Assembly (NCBI GenBank): GCA_021300355.1 | Contig: JAJTEF010000008.1 | Location: forward strand, 18,807 to 82,806 | Reading direction: 5' to 3' | Length of the DNA stretch: 64,000 nucleotides | DNA from: Sphingomonadaceae bacterium | Lineage (GTDB): Bacteria; Pseudomonadota; Alphaproteobacteria; Sphingomonadales; Sphingomonadaceae | The notes under the pieces: model-generated | What the model saw: only the letters and a program-made list of their open reading frames with translations | Told to the model about the DNA's origin: nothing | Database searches by the model: none | Program-made: the position numbers and the translations under genes | Shown: piece by piece, positions 57,361-64,000 of the stretch | Layout of the letters: each line of letters starts with the position of its first letter | Numbering within the stretch: the first letter of the stretch is position 1

Positions 57361-58187
57361 AAAATAGTAAGCCAATTGTCGGGCGCTATCTGGGCTATCG
57401 CGAGGCGGACGATGCCCAGCCCTATGCCCGATTTTTCAACCCAGAACTTGCCCCGTTGGCACCGCATGTGTGCGCGGCGCTTGATCGCGGCGGCGTACCC
57501 GATGTTCTGATCCCCGGCATTGACCAGGCGAATAGCAACCTGTTCGGCGCGGAGGCTGTGTTGGAAGATGGCTGGGTCCTGACGCAAGACGGCGGCATGC
57601 GGGTCAGCGTGCGCACGGCCATGCCCGGTGTCACCCCGGCGATGGTGGATTGGTGGTTCGGCTGGCATGGCGATGCGGCCGCCAAATATAAGCTTTGGCA
57701 CCCGCAGGCACATGTCCATGTCGGCTGGCGCGAAACGCCGCCTGCAGGGGCCAGCGGTCGCGCCCTTTATGTTGGGCAGACGTCAATTGTTGACGAATAT
57801 ATCGGCAGCGGCCTGATCCGTGGCGCGATCCGTTTTGTGCCGCCCGCAACGCTTGGCTTTACCGACAAGAGTCTGGATGACGACCAACAGGCCACCATCA
57901 TTTGCGCGCGGATCGGCCTTGGCGACGCCCCGATCGATGTCGGCTATCTGGCGCACCATGTCCGCGCGGTTCCCGGCGGCAGCGAGATGCGGTCGCGTTT
58001 CTGGATGGGCGGACGCCATGTCGGCGGGCGCAACCTCGTCGGCAGCTTGGCCGCAGCCGCCGCAAAGCGCGTTTTGCGCCTAACCGAGACTGACGCCCGT
58101 GCCTTGCTGGTGCATTGCGCGCAAGAAATGCCGCATCTGGCATCCTTCCTGCCGGAGCTGTTCAGCGCATTCAAAGACGAGCGATAA
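57357..58187 (+). CDS. DAPG hydrolase (PhlG)-like zinc protein
   Basis: The 276-residue product resembles the DAPG hydrolase (PhlG) domain. The block MVDWWFGWHGDAAAKYKLWHPQAHVHVGW holds histidines expected to bind zinc, with further metal-like histidines at YLAHHVRAV and GGRHVGGRN. PhlG cleaves the carbon-carbon bond between an acyl group and the phloroglucinol ring. Whether this member does the same is an inference. Start overlaps the FAD oxidase stop (ATGA). Last gene of the TetR 2 operon. Confidence 0.78.
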   Translation: MKNSKPIVGRYLGYREADDAQPYARFFNPELAPLAPHVCAALDRGGVPDVLIPGIDQANSNLFGAEAVLEDGWVLTQDGGMRVSVRTAMPGVTPAMVDWWFGWHGDAAAKYKLWHPQAHVHVGWRETPPAGASGRALYVGQTSIVDEYIGSGLIRGAIRFVPPATLGFTDKSLDDDQQATIICARIGLGDAPIDVGYLAHHVRAVPGGSEMRSRFWMGGRHVGGRNLVGSLAAAAAKRVLRLTETDARALLVHCAQEMPHLASFLPELFSAFKDER

Positions 58188-58228
58188 GTTTGCCATTGGC
58201 GCCGTTGCACGACGCGCGCGTCCAATAA

Positions 58229-58960
58229 TCACGGTGCAACAATGCGATGTTGGGCAAGGTGTTCATAGTCGGCCATGCAGGCATCGGCGACAGCGCGCGC
58301 TTCATCGTCGAGGTTGAGCGGGCGTATATCTGGTTTTTGGAAGCCGGTGCTGGCCGCGACCGCGTCATACCAATGGCTTGCCCAAATGCCGTCATCTGGG
58401 TGGATGCCAGCGGGCCATGACAACATGGCTGGGTCCCATGCGATGTTGAGTGCATCGCAGAGCAAAGCCAACGTCTTCGCGGGATTTTTAAGAATGTCCG
58501 CGCTGTCGACGACGGGTGGGGCATAGCCGGTCCGGTCGGCGATACGATCAAAGAACGCACGCTGGGTTGCGTAACCAAGGTCTTCGACGTTCACGCTCTC
58601 TCGCTTAACGCGATAGCTGGCGACCATATTCGCCGGTTCGCGAACGAGAAAGGCGTGGCGGCAGTTGGTCAAATCATCGGGTTGGATTGGGCCGACCATA
58701 TGGTGGGTCATCTGCTTTTGATACCACAAGGGCGCACCTCCCGGTGCCGGACCGGAAAGGCGGGCTGCTACGCTGGACCAGTTGCAATCCATATCGGCGA
58801 TGACTTCTGCTGCCATGGGGTGCGGCTCGCCGCTATGTGCAAGGAAGCAGCCGTAAAAGGGTTCGTCACTGACCGCGCAATCCGCGCGCGACGAAAAGCT
58901 GCGCATCATAGCTGTCGAGATGTTGCGTGGTCCCGACCACATGCATATCCGCTGTGTCAA
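58229..58960 (-). CDS. Sulfotransferase-like P-loop protein
   Basis: The 243-residue product begins RICMWSGPRNISTAMMRSF, a P-loop-like PAPS/phosphate-binding motif as in sulfotransferase-like proteins, and has the SDEPFYGCF and HAFLVREPANMVASY blocks of that fold. Its start overlaps the aminotransferase stop (ATGA). In other sphingomonads such genes also lie next to class IV aminotransferases (from memory). It may transfer sulfate or use another substrate. Confidence 0.72.
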   Translation of the reverse strand: MTQRICMWSGPRNISTAMMRSFSSRADCAVSDEPFYGCFLAHSGEPHPMAAEVIADMDCNWSSVAARLSGPAPGGAPLWYQKQMTHHMVGPIQPDDLTNCRHAFLVREPANMVASYRVKRESVNVEDLGYATQRAFFDRIADRTGYAPPVVDSADILKNPAKTLALLCDALNIAWDPAMLSWPAGIHPDDGIWASHWYDAVAASTGFQKPDIRPLNLDDEARAVADACMADYEHLAQHRIVAP

Positions 58961-59877
58961 GGTCGGCTCTGGCCTGCGACGTCGCGCTCGATGAAGGCGC
59001 GGTAGAGATTTTGTAGGCGCTCGACGACTGGCCCCTTTCCATCGGTTAAGACACGGCCATCGATGGTATGCGCAGGAACAACCCCGGCAAAGGTTCCGGT
59101 GACAAAAGCTTCATCGGCACCATAGACATCGGTCATGGAGAAGTTGCGTTCGAACACAGGAATATCATTCTCCCGGCACAGGCGAATGACGTTCGCGCGC
59201 GTGATGCCGGCGAGGCAATAATCACCGGTTGAGGTCCACACTTCCCCTTTGCGGACGATAAAGAAATGGGTCGAATTGCATGTGGCGACAAAGCCGTGCG
59301 GGTCGAGCATCAAGGCTTCATCTGCGCCCGCTTGCGCCGCCTGAATGCAAGCGGTGATGCAATTGAGCTTGCTATGCGAATTGAGCTTGGGATCCTGCAC
59401 CGCCGGATCACCGCGACGGACGTGGACGGTAAACAATGACAGGCCGCGATCAACCGTTGCGGGAAGCGGGTCTTTATATTCGGCAATAATGACAATGGTC
59501 GCGGGTGATACGACCACACGTGGATCTTGGTACGGCGTTGAACGTATGCCACGCGTGACCATCAGCCGGATATGGCATTTGTCCATCTGGTTCGCGTCAA
59601 TGGTCGCATAGAGGCGCGCCTTCATTTCCGCGCGGGAAATGCCGATGTCCATGGCAATCGCCTTTGCGCCTTCCCACAAACGGTCAAGATGTTGGTCCAA
59701 AAAGGCCATGCGTCCTGCGTGAACGCGGATTCCCTCCCACACCCCGTCACCCAGCATGAAGCCGCTGTCAAAGACAGAGACCATTGCCTGCGCACGGGGC
59801 GTAAGCTGACCATTAACGTTGATGAGGATCGCGTCATTGCGCGAATCAGAGACGAAATCATGCGTTCCAAGTGCCAT
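58957..59877 (-). CDS. Class IV aminotransferase (branched-chain/D-amino acid type)
   Basis: PLP-dependent enzyme of 306 residues with the class IV signature: LGDGVWEGIRVHAGRMAFLDQHLDRL near the start, the PLP lysine in DPKLNSHSKLNCITA and the phosphate-site ITRANVIRLC, preceded by EALMLDPHGFVATCNSTHFFIV. It resembles IlvE and D-amino acid aminotransferase; which substrate is used cannot be said. First gene of a two-gene operon with the sulfotransferase-like protein. Confidence 0.85.
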   Translation of the reverse strand: MALGTHDFVSDSRNDAILINVNGQLTPRAQAMVSVFDSGFMLGDGVWEGIRVHAGRMAFLDQHLDRLWEGAKAIAMDIGISRAEMKARLYATIDANQMDKCHIRLMVTRGIRSTPYQDPRVVVSPATIVIIAEYKDPLPATVDRGLSLFTVHVRRGDPAVQDPKLNSHSKLNCITACIQAAQAGADEALMLDPHGFVATCNSTHFFIVRKGEVWTSTGDYCLAGITRANVIRLCRENDIPVFERNFSMTDVYGADEAFVTGTFAGVVPAHTIDGRVLTDGKGPVVERLQNLYRAFIERDVAGQSRP

Positions 59878-60031
59878 GTTGTTGACCGTAACGTTGGCCG
59901 GGCGGGCGCGTCAAATAGGAACGCGCAACGTCCATCTCTTAACGCTTCGCAGAGAACCGCAGCTTCATCGCGTGTCTGACATTTGGCGGAAACGAAACGG
60001 AACCAAGGGACTTCTTGATTACGCGTTTAGT

Positions 60032-60105
60032 TGGTTCCCCGGTAAGGATTCGAACCTCAATAGACGGAGTCAGAGTCCGTAGTCTTACCGTTAGACGACC
60101 GGGGA
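60032..60105 (-). tRNA. tRNA-Gln (CUG anticodon)
   Basis: Minus-strand cloverleaf starting TCCCCGGTCGTCTAACGG with acceptor stem TCCCCGG/CCGGGGA, anticodon loop CTCTGAC within ACGGA/TCCGT giving CTG, T-loop TTCGAAT and encoded CCA. It reads CAG. Confidence 0.95.
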
Positions 60106-60117
60106 ACAGAAGGCGGG

Positions 60118-60146
60118 CGTATATGCTGGTGCCCGTGCACGGTCAA
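60118..60146 (-). promoter_or_regulatory. Promoter for tRNA-Gln
   Basis: On the minus strand TTGACC and TATACG are separated by exactly 17 bases, with the tRNA 5' end 12 bases after the -10 box. Confidence 0.75.
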
Positions 60147-60273
60147 GCCGCTGAATTTGGCCGGTTGCGACGATATTCAAAAATGTTGAATTTTTAACGT
60201 GCAGCGCGTATCAAGGTGTCAGGTACCGGCAGCACATCTGCCCGGATAGAAAATAAGAAGTGAGTTTACGGCT

Positions 60274-61458
60274 ATGGGCGAGAATGTCGCGCCATCGCCG
60301 CAACAGGGACGCGGGCGTAAACGTAAAAAACCGCCCCGTCGCAAGAATGCGGCACCCAAGGCTGCAAAACTGCAGCAGGCTTCGGCTGAGGGCGCAGCGC
60401 GTGCACACACATCCAACCCGTCTTCGAAACCCGCCAATGGCTTTGCTGCTGCCGATAACGCGGCTTTGCGGCGTAATTGGCTTGATCGGACAGCATATGC
60501 TGCGCTGGACCTTGGGACGAACAACTGCCGATTATTAATCGCGCGGGCTGGCGGCGATGATTTTACTGTCGTTGATGCATTTTCCCGGGTCGTCCGGCTG
60601 GGCGAGGGGCTTACTGCGACGGGCCGGATGAGCGATGAGGCCATGGACCGCGCGGTTGAGGCGCTTTCTGTGTGCGCCGAGAAGCTGAAAAAACGTAATG
60701 TCGTTCTGGCAAGGTCCGTCGCCACCGAGGCATGCCGTCAGGCCGTCAATGGCGCGCAATTTATCGAGCGCGTCAAGCGTGAGACAGGCATTCATCTCGA
60801 CATCATCAGCCCACAGGAAGAGGCGCGCCTTGCCGTCATGGGATGCCATACCTTGCTTGAGCAAGGGGAGGGCCCAGCGTTAATATTCGACATTGGCGGC
60901 GGATCGACCGAGCTTGTGCTGGTGTCGACAAGTGGCGTTGTCCCGGAAATATTGGACTGGGTAAGCGTTCCATGGGGCGTGGTTTCGTTGACCGAAAGTG
61001 AACGGGCCGAGGCCGAGACGCCCGAGCAGCTAAACGCCATTTACGCAGCGATGCGTGCAAAGGTGATGGCAAGCTTTGCCGAGTTCGCCGCACGTTTGCC
61101 GGAGGATGGCGGAGACCGCAGGCTTTTGGGGACTTCGGGAACGGTCACGACGCTTGCCAGCGTCTATTTGAAGCTGAACAGCTATGACCGCCGCGCTGTG
61201 GACGGGCTGTATTTGCCGACCGCCGCCATGCGCGAGATTAGCCGCGAGCTTGCCCGCCGCGATATAGACGGGCGGGCTGAATTCCCGACCATTGGGCATG
61301 AGCGCGCAGACTTAGTCGTTGCCGGTTGCGCCATCCTTGAGGCTATTTTTGATATATGGCCCGGTGAGCGGCTGGGCGTTGCGGATCGCGGAATTCGCGA
61401 AGGCATTTTGCGTGCGCTGATGGCGAGCGACGCCAAGCGCAGAAATCGACGGAACTGA
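60274..61458 (+). CDS. ppx: Exopolyphosphatase / pppGpp phosphatase
   Basis: The 394-residue ASKHA-fold phosphatase splits polyphosphate or pppGpp. A basic, low-complexity N-terminal tail of about 60 residues precedes AALDLGTNNCRLLIARAG, then EACRQAVNGAQFIERVKRETGI, FDIGGGSTELVLV and LGTSGTVTTLASVYL. The N-terminal tail is longer than in many relatives; a later start cannot be excluded. Two bases before rlmE, so co-transcribed. Confidence 0.9.
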   Translation: MGENVAPSPQQGRGRKRKKPPRRKNAAPKAAKLQQASAEGAARAHTSNPSSKPANGFAAADNAALRRNWLDRTAYAALDLGTNNCRLLIARAGGDDFTVVDAFSRVVRLGEGLTATGRMSDEAMDRAVEALSVCAEKLKKRNVVLARSVATEACRQAVNGAQFIERVKRETGIHLDIISPQEEARLAVMGCHTLLEQGEGPALIFDIGGGSTELVLVSTSGVVPEILDWVSVPWGVVSLTESERAEAETPEQLNAIYAAMRAKVMASFAEFAARLPEDGGDRRLLGTSGTVTTLASVYLKLNSYDRRAVDGLYLPTAAMREISRELARRDIDGRAEFPTIGHERADLVVAGCAILEAIFDIWPGERLGVADRGIREGILRALMASDAKRRNRRN

Positions 61459-61460
61459 AA

Positions 61461-62147
61461 ATGGCAGACAATTTATTTGGTGGTAAAGATTCCGGCCGGA
61501 CACTGGCGGGTAAACAGAAGGTCAAGACCGCCAAGCGGCGCACGGCTGGATCAACCCGCTGGCTTGAGCGGCAGTTGAACGACCCATATGTGAAGCGCGC
61601 GCATGGCGAGGGCTATCGCAGCCGCGCGGCGTATAAGCTGGTCGAGTTGGACGAGAAGTTTCACATATTGCGCGGTAAGAAAGCCGTGGTGGATTTGGGC
61701 GTCGCGCCGGGCGGTTGGGCACAAGTGGTGCGCAGGCAACAGCCAAAGGCAGCGATTGTGGGTATCGACCTGTTACCGGTCGACCCGCTTGAAGGCGTTG
61801 TGTTGCTCCAAATGGATTTCATGCACGACAGCGCGCCGGATAGGTTGATTGCCGAACTCGGCTGCGCTCCGGACCTGATCTTGTCAGATATGGCGGCGAA
61901 CACCGTTGGTCATAAACAGACCGACCATTTACGCACAATGGGCCTGGTCGAAGCGGCCGTCGATTTTGCTATTCAGGTCTTGCAACCCGGCGGCGATTTT
62001 GTTGCGAAAGTGTTTGCGGGGGGAACCGACCCGGTGATGCTGAGCATTCTTAAAAACAACTTCACCACGGTCAAGCACGCCAAACCACCGGCAAGCCGCA
62101 AAGGATCGGTGGAATGGTATGTGATTGCGCAGGGAAAGAAAGCTTAA
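61461..62147 (+). CDS. rlmE: 23S rRNA 2'-O-ribose U2552 methyltransferase
   Basis: RlmE/FtsJ of 228 residues. Basic N-terminus, catalytic lysine in RSRAAYKLVELDE, SAM-binding VVDLGVAPGGWAQVV, aspartate in LILSDMAANTVGH, and later lysine in DFVAKVFAGG. Complete family layout. Stop shares the TTAA tetranucleotide with the convergent dsbA-like stop. Confidence 0.95.
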   Translation: MADNLFGGKDSGRTLAGKQKVKTAKRRTAGSTRWLERQLNDPYVKRAHGEGYRSRAAYKLVELDEKFHILRGKKAVVDLGVAPGGWAQVVRRQQPKAAIVGIDLLPVDPLEGVVLLQMDFMHDSAPDRLIAELGCAPDLILSDMAANTVGHKQTDHLRTMGLVEAAVDFAIQVLQPGGDFVAKVFAGGTDPVMLSILKNNFTTVKHAKPPASRKGSVEWYVIAQGKKA

Positions 62148-62953
62148 CCCGCTTTACGCGCTTTCGCGACCGCGGCTTTCAGGGCATCTAGGCCAACCGC
62201 ACCTTCCAATATCTGGTCGCCGATAATGAAGGTCGGGGTGCCGCCAAAGCCAACTTGCTGCATGATCGCAATGTTGCTTTCGACCTCGGCAATCGCTTCA
62301 CGCGAGCGCGCAAATTTTTCGGCAGCGGCAAGGTTCATCCCTGCTTTTGAAGCGGCGGCACGGATGCTTTGGGCGTCAGGGCGGCCACCGCTGAACATGG
62401 CGTCATGAAATGCCTTATGCTTGCCTTGCTTGGCCGCTGCGAGTGCCCATAAGGCTGCATCGCGGCTGGTCGCACTGAGGATCGGTACCTCGCGGATGAC
62501 AACGCGGATGTTGCTGTCGCTATCGATAAGCTTTTGTACATCTGCAACGCTGGAGCGGCAGAACCCGCAATTATAATCGGTAAACTCGACGAGCGTGACA
62601 TCGCCATTGGGGTTTCCGAACTCCGCGCCGGGGAAGGGCTCGGTCAGCTTAGCGCCAGCAGCGCTGAGGCGCTGTGTTGCCTCACGCTTTTGCAACACGC
62701 CAATGGCTTCTGTGATAATTTCGGGATTTTCTAATATATATGCGCGTACAATCGCCTCGGTCGCTTTGCGGTCGTCGGCGTTCATACCTGCGGCGGCGGC
62801 AGCCGTGGCGGCCTCCTCTGCTGCAGCGCCTGCTGGTTCTTGCACGGACATGCTATCTTTTGGCCAAAACAGATACGCGCCGATGGCGGCCAGCAAAAGT
62901 GTAGCGGCAAGAATGAGGATAAGCGGCGTACGCGTCGTCATTTGGTTGTTCAT
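62144..62953 (-). CDS. DsbA family thiol:disulfide protein
   Basis: The 269-residue product has an N-terminal signal anchor (LILILAATLLLAAIGAYLFW), an Ala/Glu-rich helix, a short DsbA N-terminal extension (AIVRAYILENPEIITEAIGVLQKREA) and a thioredoxin fold with CGFC active site (FTDYNCGFCRSSV) and cis-proline in GGTPTFIIGDQ. The periplasmic oxidase or reductase class is likely (Com1/DsbA type). Confidence 0.9.
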   Translation of the reverse strand: MNNQMTTRTPLILILAATLLLAAIGAYLFWPKDSMSVQEPAGAAAEEAATAAAAAGMNADDRKATEAIVRAYILENPEIITEAIGVLQKREATQRLSAAGAKLTEPFPGAEFGNPNGDVTLVEFTDYNCGFCRSSVADVQKLIDSDSNIRVVIREVPILSATSRDAALWALAAAKQGKHKAFHDAMFSGGRPDAQSIRAAASKAGMNLAAAEKFARSREAIAEVESNIAIMQQVGFGGTPTFIIGDQILEGAVGLDALKAAVAKARKAG

Positions 62954-62995
62954 AGCGGCCCGATTAGCTCCCGCCGCTCCCCGTTGCCAGCCAAT

Positions 62996-64000
62996 TCAGC
63001 GCTTCCGCTTCTTGAGCTGCGCAAGCTTTGCTTCGGCAACCATGTTGATGTCCTGAGCGCGGATCCAATCGGGGGAATATTCCGGTAGGCCAGCCATTGC
63101 GGTCTGTGCGTTCGGCAAAGCGAGTTGCGGTGCACCTTCCATCAGGTAACGCTCCGCACTGGCAAGGGCCGCGCGCGCGCTATCGCCCTTTTGTTCGTAG
63201 ACAACGCCCAATTGGTACCAGGCAAAAGGATTTTGATTATCCTTTGTGACGGCGGCTTTAAGGACCTGAGCTGCCTCATCGAGTTTTGTCTTGTCCTCGG
63301 TTGCAATTAACGCATGCCCGAATATGGCGGCGATCAGCGGCTGATTGCCCGTCAGGCTTACCGCTTTGCGCAAGGGTATAATCGCGTCGGCTGGCCGACC
63401 GGATTCGAGCAATATTTGCCCATGCAATTCAAGGAAATAGGGATCTTCGGGTGCCGATGCGACGAGGGACGAGGATTCATTCAACGCCTTTTGCGGATAA
63501 GCAGACTTATGCCACGCATAGGCACGCGCATAGCGGGCAGGAACGCTTTGGTCGTTTTCGGGATAATCGCGCATCGTCGCCGTCGGGTCAGAGAGATAAC
63601 CTGTCAGCTTTGCCTTGATCCGCTTAAAATCATTCTCCCACTTCGGATTTAGCGGCACATCCCACGCCGGATCGGCGGAATATTTGTCCTGCAGCACCGA
63701 AATACGCTCACCCGACAAGGGGTGGGTGCGACCATAGCTATCCTCTTGCGGGATGCCGAGGCGGAATTCGAAATTCTGCAGCTTTTTGAAAAAGCTGATG
63801 GAGCCCCGGCCCGAAATGCCTGCGGTGGAAAGATATTGTGCGCCCGACGCATCGGCTGTGCCTTCTTGTCCGCGGCTGTAGGCGAGGAACTTGCCCATCG
63901 CGGCTTGCTGGCCCGCGGATAATATACCCATGCCCGCTTCGCCCGCGCCAGCCGCCATGGCCGCAGCGGCCAATATGAGGCTGGCAATGCTGATGCCGCT
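62996..64000 (-). CDS. M48 family metalloprotease with TPR domain, 5' truncated
   Basis: Only the C-terminal 335 residues lie in the window; the reading frame is open to base 64000. The third zinc-ligand region is seen (SRGQEGTADASGAQYLSTAGI), so the HExxH must lie outside. A PLSGERISVLQ segment follows the protease domain, then TPR-like repeats (about 160-320). This layout is that of BepA/YfgC-type periplasmic proteases that watch over outer membrane protein assembly. Ends 43 bp before the DsbA-like start on the same strand. Confidence 0.86.
   Translation of the reverse strand, partial: SGISIASLILAAAAMAAGAGEAGMGILSAGQQAAMGKFLAYSRGQEGTADASGAQYLSTAGISGRGSISFFKKLQNFEFRLGIPQEDSYGRTHPLSGERISVLQDKYSADPAWDVPLNPKWENDFKRIKAKLTGYLSDPTATMRDYPENDQSVPARYARAYAWHKSAYPQKALNESSSLVASAPEDPYFLELHGQILLESGRPADAIIPLRKAVSLTGNQPLIAAIFGHALIATEDKTKLDEAAQVLKAAVTKDNQNPFAWYQLGVVYEQKGDSARAALASAERYLMEGAPQLALPNAQTAMAGLPEYSPDWIRAQDINMVAEAKLAQLKKRKR

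Noticed and set aside
60032-60105. tRNA-Gln as attachment site for a genomic island reaching to the sulfatase region
   Set aside because: The tRNA 3' end faces the island, but I found no integrase and no repeat of the tRNA 3' sequence in the window.
62144-62147. Shared TTAA of the convergent rlmE and dsbA-like stops as a regulatory site
   Set aside because: It is only a tight overlap of two TAA stops; no hairpin is visible there.

Overview
The window looks like chromosomal DNA of a sphingomonad (Alphaproteobacteria, Sphingomonadales; a Sphingorhabdus/Sphingopyxis-like organism is my guess). The reasons are moderately high GC, the ddl-ftsQ-ftsA-ftsZ order, a SciP (DUF1153) cell-cycle regulator, a split glycine dehydrogenase (GcvPA/GcvPB) behind a tandem glycine riboswitch, and many ATGA/TGATG start-stop overlaps. 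No rRNA, CRISPR array, phage gene or transposase was seen.

Layout. 0-6.4 kb: division genes ddl (5' truncated), ftsQ, ftsA, ftsZ, then a TPR/SPOR protein. 6.4-8.2 kb: dGTPase and an NAD(P)-binding SDR. 8.2-13.6 kb: tandem glycine riboswitch, then gcvT-gcvH-gcvPA-gcvPB and a DUF938 methyltransferase. 13.6-13.8 kb: a 207-bp imperfect palindrome that supplies the stop codon of both convergent neighbours. 13.8-19.5 kb (minus): DUF445 protein and an RND efflux pump with its adaptor. 19.8-28.5 kb: sciP, mnmA, small membrane proteins, a beta-lactamase-like lipoprotein, DUF3297, an HI0933-type flavoprotein, typA and a bile-acid-symporter-like protein. 28.4-33.8 kb: two REP/BIME-type repeats in opposite orientation flank a YbbP/YbbA-like ABC transporter (permease frame broken twice), tesA and telA. 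33.8-38.9 kb: an XpaC-like partner, galM, and a response regulator coupled to a large hybrid-sensing histidine kinase. 39.0-43.3 kb: a GH43-uxaC-mannitol/fructuronate dehydrogenase operon in which all three reading frames are broken. 43.4-45.9 kb: a fatty-acid-hydroxylase operon and a divergent LysR regulator.

45.9-58.2 kb is the most distinctive part, an apparent catabolic island. It holds two exported Cys-type sulfatases, a predicted lipoprotein formylglycine-generating enzyme with both active-site cysteines, two tandem haloalkane-dehalogenase-like hydrolases, a GST-like protein, a berberine-bridge-type FAD oxidase, a DAPG-hydrolase (PhlG)-like protein, several uncharacterised membrane/periplasmic proteins and two TetR-type regulators (the second broken). 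Three 17-bp dyads of the form TGRCA-N7-TGYCA sit upstream of the divergent sulfatase/TetR promoters, the dehalogenase pair and the GST-sulfatase operon, which suggests shared or related control. My working hypothesis is breakdown of sulfated, possibly halogenated, aromatic natural products. 58.2-64 kb: a sulfotransferase-like protein coupled to a class IV aminotransferase, tRNA-Gln(CUG), ppx/gppA, rlmE, a DsbA-family protein and a 5'-truncated M48 metalloprotease.

Six apparent frame breaks occur, all in accessory genes (ABC permease twice, GH43, uxaC, polyol dehydrogenase, second TetR). None was seen in housekeeping genes. Whether they reflect gene decay or assembly error cannot be settled from the sequence alone.
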